Positions 7,548-15,182 of a DNA stretch of 36,398 nt are shown piece by piece. The position numbers and the translations under genes are program-made. Position 1 is the first letter of the stretch. The number at the start of each line of letters is the position of its first letter. The notes under the pieces were generated by a model. It was not told the origin of the DNA. It saw nothing but the letters and a program-made list of their open reading frames with translations, and did not search any database. The DNA comes from Allorhizocola rhizosphaerae. Its GTDB lineage: Bacteria; Actinomycetota; Actinomycetes; Mycobacteriales; Micromonosporaceae. Location: the NCBI RefSeq assembly GCF_003426775.1, contig NZ_QJUG01000072.1, positions 1 to 36,398 on the forward strand, in the 5' to 3' direction.

Positions 7548-8804
7548 CTACATCAGGTTTGCCGCATACCAGGTGAGGAAGCCGATTTGCGCGTCGCCCC
7601 ACGGCCGGATCGCCGGTGCGTACCAGACCGTGTTGGAGCCCCAGATCCAGCCGAAGGCCGTGCTGCACGGGGTGTTGAGGATGCCGGCCGTGACCGTGCC
7701 CCGGGCCCGCGCGCCCCACTTGAACCACGACAGGTTGATCGCCCACGAGAACACCGGGCCACCGCTGTCGCCGGGCGCGGCGATGCAGTTGTTCGGGTTC
7801 GTGTTGAACGGAACCTTCTCGGCCCTGATCATCGGTGACATGCCCAGCACGCTGGTGTTGACCGCGACGACCCGCGCGTTGCAGCGCTCGCCGCTGGTCG
7901 CGCCGCTGGTGCAGATCCAGTTGCCGACATAGTCGGACGTGGCCCCGACCACCGGGGTGCTCGACATGCTCGCCCACCCGCCGGTGTAGATGCGCCCGGC
8001 GAACGTGCGGTTCGGCGGCCGGTTAATCAGCAGGTGATCACGCGGGTTGATGTCGGCGACGACACTCGTGGTGGGCTGGGTGGCGTTGCCGATGCGAACC
8101 ACGTTGCTGACGTTGGCGCAGTGCGCGGCCGAGACCATCCGCGGCTGCCCACCGGCGATCACGCTGAACCCGGTCGAGCACTGCCCTCCCGTGCTCAGGT
8201 TGGTCCAGCGGGCCCCGCCCCAGTACGGCGAGATGTCGTTCTGCCGGTTCCACAGCAGCTCGGGCCGCTGTTCGAGGTTGACCGTCAGCGGGAGCCTGGC
8301 CTCGCCACGGACGGCCTCGGCGTCGGCGTCATTGCTGACCGTCACGGTGACGCCGGAGCCGTCCACATTGGGCGCTGCCTCGCCCACCCGCTTGTCGGCG
8401 CCGAGCCGGAGCACCTCCTCGTTCAGCTCGACCTGGCTGTACCGGGCGCCGGCGAAGCTCACCGGGACGCCCGCGCGGGCAGCGCGCTCCTTGACTTCGG
8501 CCGGTACCTCACCCTTCCAATAGACAAGCAGCTCGCGGTTTTCCGGCGCGGCGACCAGACCGCTGTATCCCTCGGATCGCTCGGATAAGATGTGGTCGGC
8601 CGCGTTGTTGAGCCGGTCCTGCAGCTCGGAGAGCTCCTCCCACGACCGGAAGCCGGCCGGAGGGGCCTCGACCGGCGCGGAATCAGTGTCCTTTTTGGCC
8701 TCTTCTGCGGCCGTTGCCGGGACGGCCAACAGCCCGGCGAAGATGATGGCGACGCCCAAGGTGATCTGGACGTGGCGAAGGTGTCTACGATTCATGCCGC
8801 TCAT
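7548..8804 (-). CDS. secreted chymotrypsin-like (S1) serine protease
   Basis: 418-residue secreted serine protease. The N-terminus is a signal peptide (NRRHLRH, then a hydrophobic stretch ending near PATAA). Residues to ~190 look like a pro-region, followed by a trypsin-fold domain. The catalytic triad is visible: His228 in VSAAHC, Asp256 in NPRDHLL and Ser347 in APGDSGGPV. Cysteines near the His and Ser suggest disulphides (CSTGF...AHC), as in streptogrisin-type proteases. Start ATG 8804; ATG 8795 is possible. A 6-bp hairpin with a TTTT loop abuts the start on the mRNA. Transcribed divergently from the AfsR-like regulator, which may control it (inference). The same frame stays open far upstream but is only antisense to that regulator. 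Substrate unknown. Confidence 0.88.
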   Translation of the reverse strand: MSGMNRRHLRHVQITLGVAIIFAGLLAVPATAAEEAKKDTDSAPVEAPPAGFRSWEELSELQDRLNNAADHILSERSEGYSGLVAAPENRELLVYWKGEVPAEVKERAARAGVPVSFAGARYSQVELNEEVLRLGADKRVGEAAPNVDGSGVTVTVSNDADAEAVRGEARLPLTVNLEQRPELLWNRQNDISPYWGGARWTNLSTGGQCSTGFSVIAGGQPRMVSAAHCANVSNVVRIGNATQPTTSVVADINPRDHLLINRPPNRTFAGRIYTGGWASMSSTPVVGATSDYVGNWICTSGATSGERCNARVVAVNTSVLGMSPMIRAEKVPFNTNPNNCIAAPGDSGGPVFSWAINLSWFKWGARARGTVTAGILNTPCSTAFGWIWGSNTVWYAPAIRPWGDAQIGFLTWYAANLM

Positions 8805-8820
8805 CGTCGGAAAACCGACG
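8805..8820 (-). promoter_or_regulatory. hairpin touching the protease start codon
   Basis: On the - strand CGTCGG-TTTT-CCGACG forms a perfect 6-bp hairpin whose last base is adjacent to ATG 8804. It occupies the place of the ribosome binding site. If the transcript begins upstream it could limit initiation, with ATG 8795 as the accessible start. It could also be an operator half-site pair in the divergent promoter region. Confidence 0.35.
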
Positions 8821-8906
8821 CCCGTATCCGGCGGATCCTGAACCGCATTGAACGCGAATGCGCACCCTGGAAAAATGACGAGCGCTGATGCCTCGATGGG
8901 AGTGGG

Positions 8907-11906
8907 ATGGCCAAGGGCGAGACCCTGCCGGATCTGGCGCGGATGCTGCGCCAGCTGAGGCGGCGCGATGCCCGGCGCCGGGGTGGTGCGGAGCACAGCT
9001 ATCGCGCCCTGGCCGCCAAGACCGGCTGGTCGGCCGGGATCATCGCGCACTATTTCACCGGCAAGACGCTGCCTCCGACCGATCGGTTCGACATCCTGGT
9101 TCGCCTGCTGGGCGCGACACCGGCCGAGCAGGGCCGGCTCGCGACCATCCGCGACCGCATCGACGAGGATCGACGCCAGCCGGCGCTGCCGGGCGCGCAC
9201 GTGGTGCGCCTGCTCGGCCCGATCGAGGTGGTCGGGCCCAATGGGCCGGCGAGCCTGGTTGGCCCGCGGCAGCGCACGCTGATCGGACTGCTCGGGCTGC
9301 GCGCGGGCAACCTGGTCTCGCATCTGAAGCTGGCCGAGGGGCTGTGGGGCGAAGCGACTCCGCGCACAGCCATGCGCTCGCTCTATTCCCACATCGCGCG
9401 GATCAGGCAGGCCCTCGACGACTGCGGCCTGCCCGGCATCCTGATCACCCGCGACTCCGGCTATGTGCTCAACCTGCGACCGGCCGAAGTGGACACCATG
9501 AGCTTCGAGGAGCGCGTCGGGCAGGGCCGCGAGGCGCTCGCCCGGGGCGCGGCGACCGAGGCGGTGACCCATCTGCTCGACGGCCTGGCGCTGTGGCGCG
9601 GCCCGGCCTTCGAGGACGGCGAGCCCGCGGGCTGGGCCGAGGTCGAGGTGGAACGCCTGGCGCAGGCCCGGATGAGCGCGCTTGAGGACCTGTGGGACGC
9701 GCGGCTTCGCCTTGGCGAGCACGCGGCCGCCGTCGACGAGATCGAGCGCCTGCTGGCCACCGATCCCGCCCGCGAGCGCCTGGTCAGCCTGCTCATGCTG
9801 GCGCTGTGCCGGTCGGGGCGGCACGCCAGCGCGATCGAGGCATACCAGCGGTTGCGCGTGCATCTGGCCGACCAGCTTGGGGTGGATCCGAGCCCGCAGT
9901 TGCAGCGCATGCATGTGGCCGTGCTGCGGCGCGACCCGTCGCTGGACCTCGACGGCCCGGCCACCGCCGCCGCGCCCCTGCCGAAACCGGCGCAGCTGCC
10001 GCCGCGTACCGGCCACTTCACCGGCCGCGCGGCCGAGAAGTCCACATTGGACTCCGCGGAGGGCATCGTGGTCATCTCCGGCGCGGGCGGCATGGGCAAG
10101 ACCGCCCTCGCCGTGCACTGGGCGCACGACAACCTCGACCGCTTCCCCGACGGCCAGCTGTTCCTCGACCTGCGCGGGCACGACCCGGCCACATCCATGC
10201 CGACCGGTGAGGCGCTCACCCATCTGCTGCGCGGGCTGGGCATGACCGGAGACATCGGACTGTATCGCTCGGCGATGCGCGAGCGGCGCATGCTCATCCT
10301 GCTCGACAACGCCGGCACGGCCGAACAGGTCGCCCCGCTCGTGCCGCCCGACTCGGCGAGCCTGCTCATCGTCACCAGCCGGCATCAGCTGGCGGGCCTC
10401 GCGCTCGACCACGCCGTGACCGCGATCCATCTCGACACGCTCACCCACCAGGACGCGTCCACGCTCCTGCAGCGGGTGCTCGGCCGCGATCGCGTGGCGC
10501 GCGAGCAGGAGTCGGCCGATCAGCTGGTCGACCTGTGCGGGCGGATGCCGCTCGCGCTGCGCATCGCCGCCGCGAAGCTGGTCGCCCGCCGGCTGCGGCC
10601 GCTGTCGGAGCTGGTCACCGAGCTCACCGGCGAGGACCGGCTCGGTGCGCTGACCGTGCCCGGGGAGTCGCGCGGTGTGCGCACGGTCTTCGCGACCGCC
10701 TACCAGTCGCTGAGCCGCCTGGCCGCGACGCTCTTTCGCCGCCTGGGCAACCAGCCGGGCCCGACGTTCAGCGCGCATCTGGCGGCGGCACTGGCCGACG
10801 GCCCGGTGCACGAGGCGCTCGACGAGCTGGCCGCGGCCCACCTGGTATCCGAAGTGGACGGTGGGCGGTACCGCTTTCACGATCTGATCCGGCTCTACGC
10901 CGTGGAGTGCTCGACGCCGGATGAGCGTGGCGATTCTTCGATTCTCATCTGGTACCTGGCAATGGCCGAGATAATCAACCACATCCTGGAGCCGGCCCGG
11001 GACAGGGTCAAGGTGTCCTGGGAGAGCCCACCCCCCGACATGCCGTTCCTGGCGACCGCCGAGCACGTCTTGTCGTTTCTGGACGGTGAGCGGCCCAACC
11101 TGCTCCCGGTCGCCCGCGCCGCCGCCCGGCACGGCCACCCGCAGGTCACCTGGCAGCTGGCCTACCTGCTGGCCGGCTACTACACGCACCGCGGCTACTG
11201 GGCCGACTACACCGAGATCTGCCGCGAGGGCCTCGCGGCGGCCCTGCGCCTCGACGATCCGGCCGCCGAACGCCTGATGCGCAGCGGGCTGGGCGTGGCG
11301 CACAATGTCATGCGGCGGCACGAGGACGCACTGGAGCAGCTGACCCAGGCGCTCGACCTGATGAAGGCCGCCGGCGACCAGCGCGGGCAGGGCATGGCGC
11401 TCAACAACATCGCCCACGCGTACGTCCAACTCGGCCGGCACGGCGACGCCATCGCGGCGCTACAGCAGGCGCTCGACCTGCACCTGGCCGACAACCACCT
11501 GCCGGGGGTGGCGTTGGCGTTCAACAACATCGCCGACACCTACAACCAGATGGGAGACCCGGCCAAGGCGTTCGCCCCGCTGGAGCGGGCGCTGCGGCTC
11601 GCCCGTGACCTGGGCAACGGCCACCTGGAGGGCGCCGTGCTGCAAAACCTCGGCGAGACCTGCCTGGCAACGGGCGATGAGGACGGCGCGTTGGCCCACT
11701 TCGCCCACGCGCTGGCGATCCGCAGGCGCAACGGGGAGAAGCGGCGTGAGGCCGAGACGTCCAACGCCATCGGCCTCATCCACCTCTCCCGCGGCGACCA
11801 CGCCGGTGCGCTCGACCACTTCGGCCGGGCCCTCGCGCTCAGCCGTGAGATCAACGACCGCACGCTGGAGTCGACCACGCTCGCGCACATGTCCGGCCTG
11901 GGTTAG
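8907..11906 (+). CDS. AfsR/SARP-family STAND regulator with extra N-terminal HTH
   Basis: 999-residue regulator. Domains in order: an XRE-like helix-turn-helix (about 30-85; YRALAAKTGWSAGIIAHYFTG), an OmpR-type winged helix (about 95-185; ending RDSGYVLNL), a BTAD helical domain (about 190-335), an NB-ARC ATPase with P-loop GAGGMGKT (392-399), the LILLDNAG segment and LIVTSRHQLAGL, then TPR repeats (from about 790; repeated NNIAHAY/NNIADTY/QNLGETC units). Streptomyces AfsR has SARP-NB-ARC-TPR but no leading XRE domain. Such proteins switch secondary-metabolism or secreted-protein genes when ATP binding and TPR contacts change. Start ATG 8907 with GGGAG just upstream. It is divergent from the protease and convergent, 5 bases apart, with the Calx-beta gene. 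Its targets are not known. Confidence 0.9.
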   Translation: MAKGETLPDLARMLRQLRRRDARRRGGAEHSYRALAAKTGWSAGIIAHYFTGKTLPPTDRFDILVRLLGATPAEQGRLATIRDRIDEDRRQPALPGAHVVRLLGPIEVVGPNGPASLVGPRQRTLIGLLGLRAGNLVSHLKLAEGLWGEATPRTAMRSLYSHIARIRQALDDCGLPGILITRDSGYVLNLRPAEVDTMSFEERVGQGREALARGAATEAVTHLLDGLALWRGPAFEDGEPAGWAEVEVERLAQARMSALEDLWDARLRLGEHAAAVDEIERLLATDPARERLVSLLMLALCRSGRHASAIEAYQRLRVHLADQLGVDPSPQLQRMHVAVLRRDPSLDLDGPATAAAPLPKPAQLPPRTGHFTGRAAEKSTLDSAEGIVVISGAGGMGKTALAVHWAHDNLDRFPDGQLFLDLRGHDPATSMPTGEALTHLLRGLGMTGDIGLYRSAMRERRMLILLDNAGTAEQVAPLVPPDSASLLIVTSRHQLAGLALDHAVTAIHLDTLTHQDASTLLQRVLGRDRVAREQESADQLVDLCGRMPLALRIAAAKLVARRLRPLSELVTELTGEDRLGALTVPGESRGVRTVFATAYQSLSRLAATLFRRLGNQPGPTFSAHLAAALADGPVHEALDELAAAHLVSEVDGGRYRFHDLIRLYAVECSTPDERGDSSILIWYLAMAEIINHILEPARDRVKVSWESPPPDMPFLATAEHVLSFLDGERPNLLPVARAAARHGHPQVTWQLAYLLAGYYTHRGYWADYTEICREGLAAALRLDDPAAERLMRSGLGVAHNVMRRHEDALEQLTQALDLMKAAGDQRGQGMALNNIAHAYVQLGRHGDAIAALQQALDLHLADNHLPGVALAFNNIADTYNQMGDPAKAFAPLERALRLARDLGNGHLEGAVLQNLGETCLATGDEDGALAHFAHALAIRRRNGEKRREAETSNAIGLIHLSRGDHAGALDHFGRALALSREINDRTLESTTLAHMSGLG

Positions 11907-11911
11907 GCCCG

Positions 11912-12769
11912 CTAGTAAACGATCGTGACCTGGCCCGAGCCGGCGATCACCGAGCCGGCCGTGTAACCGGAGACGTACACGTGGAAGTAGTGGCCGCTGG
12001 TGTGCGTGAACGCGTTCGGCAGCAGTTTCACCTCCACGAAGACGACCAGCGCACCGGCCGGGATGTGCACGGTCGTGTGCACGGGTTCGTAATCCACGCC
12101 GCCCAGGAGGGTCCCGTCGGCGGTGTCGAGGTGCGCCGACTGGGTCGTGGCGTTGGCCTCGTTCAGCACGAGCGGCACCTGGATGATGTGCCCCGGTTCG
12201 AACGTCTTCACGCCCGCGTCCATCGGCGCGAGCACACCCGGCGGCAGGGCGCAGACGGGCTTGTCGCCCTTGCGGGTCACCAGGCAGGTGCGGCTGTCAA
12301 CGGTGGCAAGGCGGGACTGGACGTCGTCGTCGAAGATCCGGCCCTGCCCCGGGCCGGACGCGACGCGCACGTCGCGGCTGGGGAACACGAGCGCCACCCG
12401 GAAGTCCTCGAACGGCCCTTCGATCAGGTTGTCACCGATGATCGTCGCCGTGATCCGGCGGGCCGTCGTGTCGCCCGCGGCCCACGTCAACCGGCCGTTG
12501 TCGAGCATGAAGTCCAGCTGGCGCTTGGCCGTGCCGTCGGTGACCACATAGGACACTTCACCGGCGGCGGCGCAACCACCGGTGTACACGACGAAGGTCA
12601 GGCCCCTACCCGCTTCGGAGACGGTCACCTGCGGATCGATCGCGACCGAGCGCTGGCACGTGCCTGCGGCGACACCGGGCGGGCCGCCGCCCACGGCCAC
12701 GGCCATGGCGGCGGCCAAGCCGGCCACACCCGCGACGACCGCGCGCAGCATCTTTATATTCAAAGTCAT
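11912..12769 (-). CDS. secreted Calx-beta-domain-like protein
   Basis: 285 residues with a signal peptide (MTLNIKMLRAVVAGVAGLAAAM, cleavage probably near GVAAG). The mature part resembles Calx-beta folds: VSEAGRGLTFVVYTGG, then LDFMLDNGRLTWAAGDTTARRITATIIGDNLIEGPFEDFRVAL, a pattern of paired strands with IxGDxxxEGxExF. It is followed by a second beta-rich region with DTADGTLLGGVDYEPV and PAGALVVFVEV, which repeats the motif more loosely. Two such domains would suit an extracellular binding or adhesive protein. The start is ATG 12769; an upstream in-frame ATG at 12787 (MPDDARM) is possible. No partner gene is adjacent in the same direction. Family call from pattern only. Confidence 0.7.
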   Translation of the reverse strand: MTLNIKMLRAVVAGVAGLAAAMAVAVGGGPPGVAAGTCQRSVAIDPQVTVSEAGRGLTFVVYTGGCAAAGEVSYVVTDGTAKRQLDFMLDNGRLTWAAGDTTARRITATIIGDNLIEGPFEDFRVALVFPSRDVRVASGPGQGRIFDDDVQSRLATVDSRTCLVTRKGDKPVCALPPGVLAPMDAGVKTFEPGHIIQVPLVLNEANATTQSAHLDTADGTLLGGVDYEPVHTTVHIPAGALVVFVEVKLLPNAFTHTSGHYFHVYVSGYTAGSVIAGSGQVTIVY

Positions 12770-12839
12770 GCGCGCATCATCGGGCATGAATGTTGTGGTG
12801 AGCTTGTGAGAACTCTGTCGCAAACATGTCACATGGCCT

Positions 12840-12927
12840 GCGCGCCTCACTGAGCGCCTAGTTGCGCGCCTCGCTGAGCGCCTCACTGCGCGCCTAGTTG
12901 CGCGCCTCGCTGTGCGCCTCACTGAGC
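12840..12927. repeat. 12-bp tandem repeat in 36-bp higher-order units at the fdh operon end
   Basis: Seven head-to-tail 12-base units follow GMGCGCCT plus a variable end (TCACT, TAGTT, TCGCT). On the - strand they form a higher-order 36-base unit, CAGTGAGGCGC / CAGCGAGGCGC / CAACTAGGCGC, present about 2.3 times. The copy nearest the operon contains the TGA stop of the NrfD-like gene (12921-12919). Because 12 is a multiple of 3, the downstream copies would read as Gly-Ala-Gln-(Arg/Leu/stop) in the gene's frame. It looks like tandem duplication beginning at a stop codon. Confidence 0.85.
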
Positions 12928-13833
12928 GCTGAAGATGATCGCGGCGCGCAGCGCGATGATGCCGGCCAGAACCAGCGTAGTCGGCAGAGTCGAGGCCGCG
13001 TGGACCGCGCGCACGGCGACCGTCCCGTCGGGGCTGATGCTCGCCCGCGTGCTGCCGGAAAGGAGCCCGCTGAACAGGCCGATCAGCGCCGCCGCCCAGA
13101 GCGCGAACCACGGCGGCCCGAAGGCCCGCTCCAGCGCGCCGGTCGGGAACAGCGTGACCACGAACGCCACGATCAATGCGAGTTCGAGGATCTGGAACCA
13201 GCGCTCGCCCAACGCCAGCGCACCCACGCTTGGCGAGGCCTCGCGGCGGAACCGGACGAGCCAGCCCATCAGCGCGGCCGAGCCGGACAGCCCGGAGGCG
13301 AGAAACAGCCCGCCCAGCGTCCACGTGTCGCTCCACACCGGCTGGTTGGACACCGACAGCAGCACGCCGGTGTAACCCGCGACGAACAGCCCGAGCGGTG
13401 CGCCCGCGAAGGACACGAGCTTGCCGAGGCGCGGGAAGAAGCGCCGCTCGCGGTCGAGGGTCCAAGCCTCGACGAACGACCACGTCGCGAAGGCGCCGAA
13501 GATGGTGAGCGCCCAGGCGCCGACCGACATGGGCGACCAGTACTTGAAGTTCAGACCCAGGTTGCCCGGTGTCGTGTTGACCAGCATGTGCCAGAAGCGC
13601 AGCGGCTGGCCCAGGTCCAGCGTGAGCAGCACGGGACAGGGGAGCAGCGCCACGAACGAGACGTAGTAGCCGATGCGGGCGGCCGGCTCGTCCTCGGGCT
13701 TGCCGAACAGGCGCAGCATCGAGGCGAGGAGGTAGGACCCGCCCGTCAGCCCGGCGAAGAAGAAATAGCCGAGGATGTACCAGGTCCAGTCCGGGTCGCG
13801 CACGAAGTGCTGCGCGTCGTCAAGAGTCATCAT
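12919..13833 (-). CDS. NrfD-like membrane subunit of formate dehydrogenase
   Basis: 304-residue integral membrane protein of the NrfD/PsrC family, with about eight hydrophobic helices (for example YILGYFFFAGLTGGSYLLASML and LGLFVAGYTGVLLSVSNQP). In such complexes the subunit anchors the enzyme and passes electrons from the iron-sulfur subunit to the quinone pool. It takes the place of the cytochrome b subunit (FdnI) of E. coli. Last gene of the fdh operon, overlapping fdhB by 14 bases. The start MMTLDDAQ at 13833 fits this overlap. Its stop codon lies inside a tandem repeat that continues downstream. Confidence 0.87.
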   Translation of the reverse strand: MMTLDDAQHFVRDPDWTWYILGYFFFAGLTGGSYLLASMLRLFGKPEDEPAARIGYYVSFVALLPCPVLLTLDLGQPLRFWHMLVNTTPGNLGLNFKYWSPMSVGAWALTIFGAFATWSFVEAWTLDRERRFFPRLGKLVSFAGAPLGLFVAGYTGVLLSVSNQPVWSDTWTLGGLFLASGLSGSAALMGWLVRFRREASPSVGALALGERWFQILELALIVAFVVTLFPTGALERAFGPPWFALWAAALIGLFSGLLSGSTRASISPDGTVAVRAVHAASTLPTTLVLAGIIALRAAIIFSAQ

Positions 13834-14626
13834 CGCGCGCCCTTCTTCTGCGCAGCGCGATCAACCCGCCCAGCACCGCGAGCGCGGCCGTGGCGAGCGT
13901 GGTCAGATAGCCGCGCTTGTTGTGGCGACTGGGGAGCACGGCGTTGGCCGCGTCGGGCAGCCGGTATTTCTCGGGCTCGTCCATCAGCAGGAAGAAGGCG
14001 TTGAGCCCGCCGTAGACCGAATCGTCGTGCCCATACAGCTGGGCTTGCGGCACGCCCTGCGCGTGCAGTGTGTCCAGCCGCCGGCTCGCGCGCTCCCGCA
14101 GCTCGTCGAGCGGTCCGAATTGAATGGACTGGGTGGGGCACGCTTTGGCGCACGCTGGTTCCATCCCGCCCTGCAGCCGGTCGTAACACAGCGTGCACTT
14201 CTGCGCGACCCTGCTGTGCTCGTCCTGCTCGATGACCCCGTAGGGGCACGCGGAAATGCAGTTGCGGCAACCGTTGCACACGTCCGGTTGGATGAACACG
14301 CTGTCGAACTCGGTGCGGATGATGGCGTTGGTCGGGCACACCTCCATGCAGCTGGCGTGCTGGCAGTGCTTGCACACGTCCGACATCATCAGCCACGCCT
14401 TGCCCTGCCCGGTGACTGCCGGATTATCCGGGACGTTGTCGTGGAACTGGACGGCGCGCCAATTTTGCGCATCGAGGCGGCCGGTGTTGTCGTATCCGTC
14501 GCCGAACGCCGGCGGGTTGCCCTCCAACAGGTTCCAGCTCTTGCACGCGACCTCGCACGCCTTGCATCCAATGCAGACACTCGTGTCGGTGAAGAATCCG
14601 TAGGCCGTTCCGGGAGTGATCTCCAT
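13820..14626 (-). CDS. fdhB: formate dehydrogenase iron-sulfur (beta) subunit
   Basis: 268-residue ferredoxin-like subunit. Four cysteine clusters typical of 4 x [4Fe-4S] electron-transfer subunits are visible: CIGCKACEVAC (N-terminus), CKHCQHASCMEVCP, CNGCRNCISACPYG and CTLCYDRLQGG followed by CAKACP. It carries electrons from the molybdenum (or tungsten)/Sec centre of FdhA to the membrane subunit. The C-terminus has a single hydrophobic helix (LTTLATAALAVLGGLIAL) followed by an arginine-rich tail, so it is anchored in the membrane as FdnH/FdoH are. It begins one base after the fdhE-like stop and overlaps the NrfD-like gene. Confidence 0.94.
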   Translation of the reverse strand: MEITPGTAYGFFTDTSVCIGCKACEVACKSWNLLEGNPPAFGDGYDNTGRLDAQNWRAVQFHDNVPDNPAVTGQGKAWLMMSDVCKHCQHASCMEVCPTNAIIRTEFDSVFIQPDVCNGCRNCISACPYGVIEQDEHSRVAQKCTLCYDRLQGGMEPACAKACPTQSIQFGPLDELRERASRRLDTLHAQGVPQAQLYGHDDSVYGGLNAFFLLMDEPEKYRLPDAANAVLPSRHNKRGYLTTLATAALAVLGGLIALRRRRARDDDS

Positions 14627-14627
14627 G

Positions 14628-15182
14628 TCAAACCCCCATCAGGTTGGGCGTAATCTTGGTCAGCCCTTGTTCGGCGGCGTAAAGGTCCAGCGGCAGTGCC
14701 GCCAGCTCGTCCACCTCCGGCACGGCCTGGCGGTCCCGGCCCAGATCCACCTCGATGAGATAGCGCGAGCACGGCCGGCATGCCTCGATGGTCATGTGCG
14801 CGAACACGTCCCGGTCGGCGTAGGAGGTCGTCTTCTCGCCGCACACCGGGCATGCGCTCGCAGAAAACGCCCACGTGCGTTTGCACCACGCGCACATGAG
14901 CCGGCGACGGCCCGCCACGAGCGGCTCATCGGGCGCGGCCCGGAAACTGAGCAGTGGCACGCACTCGTGCTCGCCGCCTGGCCACGTCGCTCGTTCGAGG
15001 AAGCGCGCGACCGGCTCGGGCGGGTCGGGTCGGCGCACGGCCTCCCGCAGATAGGCCGGCCCTGCCTCGTCCACGGCGGCCACGACGTCCCCCGGCGAGT
15101 CAAGCAGCGCAACGTAGAACGTCATCACCGGCGCCGCGAACGGATACCGCTCGCGGAGTTGCAGTGCGCGCCTACGTTTCAC
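14628..15182 (-). CDS. fdhE: FdhE-like formate dehydrogenase accessory protein (short)
   Basis: 184 residues with two CxxC pairs characteristic of the FdhE rubredoxin-like fold: CAWCKRTWAFSASACPVCGE in the middle, then a cysteine pair in EACRPCSRYLIEVD. FdhE helps assemble or mature the respiratory formate dehydrogenase and binds iron. E. coli FdhE is about 310 residues, so this protein is short; the N-terminal half is the reduced part. It is encoded between fdhA and fdhB, overlapping fdhA by 4 bases (start GTG 15182 within the fdhA TGA region). The position inside the structural operon supports a dedicated maturation role. Confidence 0.8.
   Translation of the reverse strand: MKRRRALQLRERYPFAAPVMTFYVALLDSPGDVVAAVDEAGPAYLREAVRRPDPPEPVARFLERATWPGGEHECVPLLSFRAAPDEPLVAGRRRLMCAWCKRTWAFSASACPVCGEKTTSYADRDVFAHMTIEACRPCSRYLIEVDLGRDRQAVPEVDELAALPLDLYAAEQGLTKITPNLMGV

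Noticed and set aside
7548..11441. A - strand frame open for 1297 codons across the AfsR-like gene
   Set aside because: Only its first-translated end upstream is antisense to a clear regulator; the real protease begins at 8804 with a signal peptide. Long open frames opposite GC-rich genes are common.
12840..12927. CRISPR array
   Set aside because: Units are 12 bases and contiguous, with no unique spacers.
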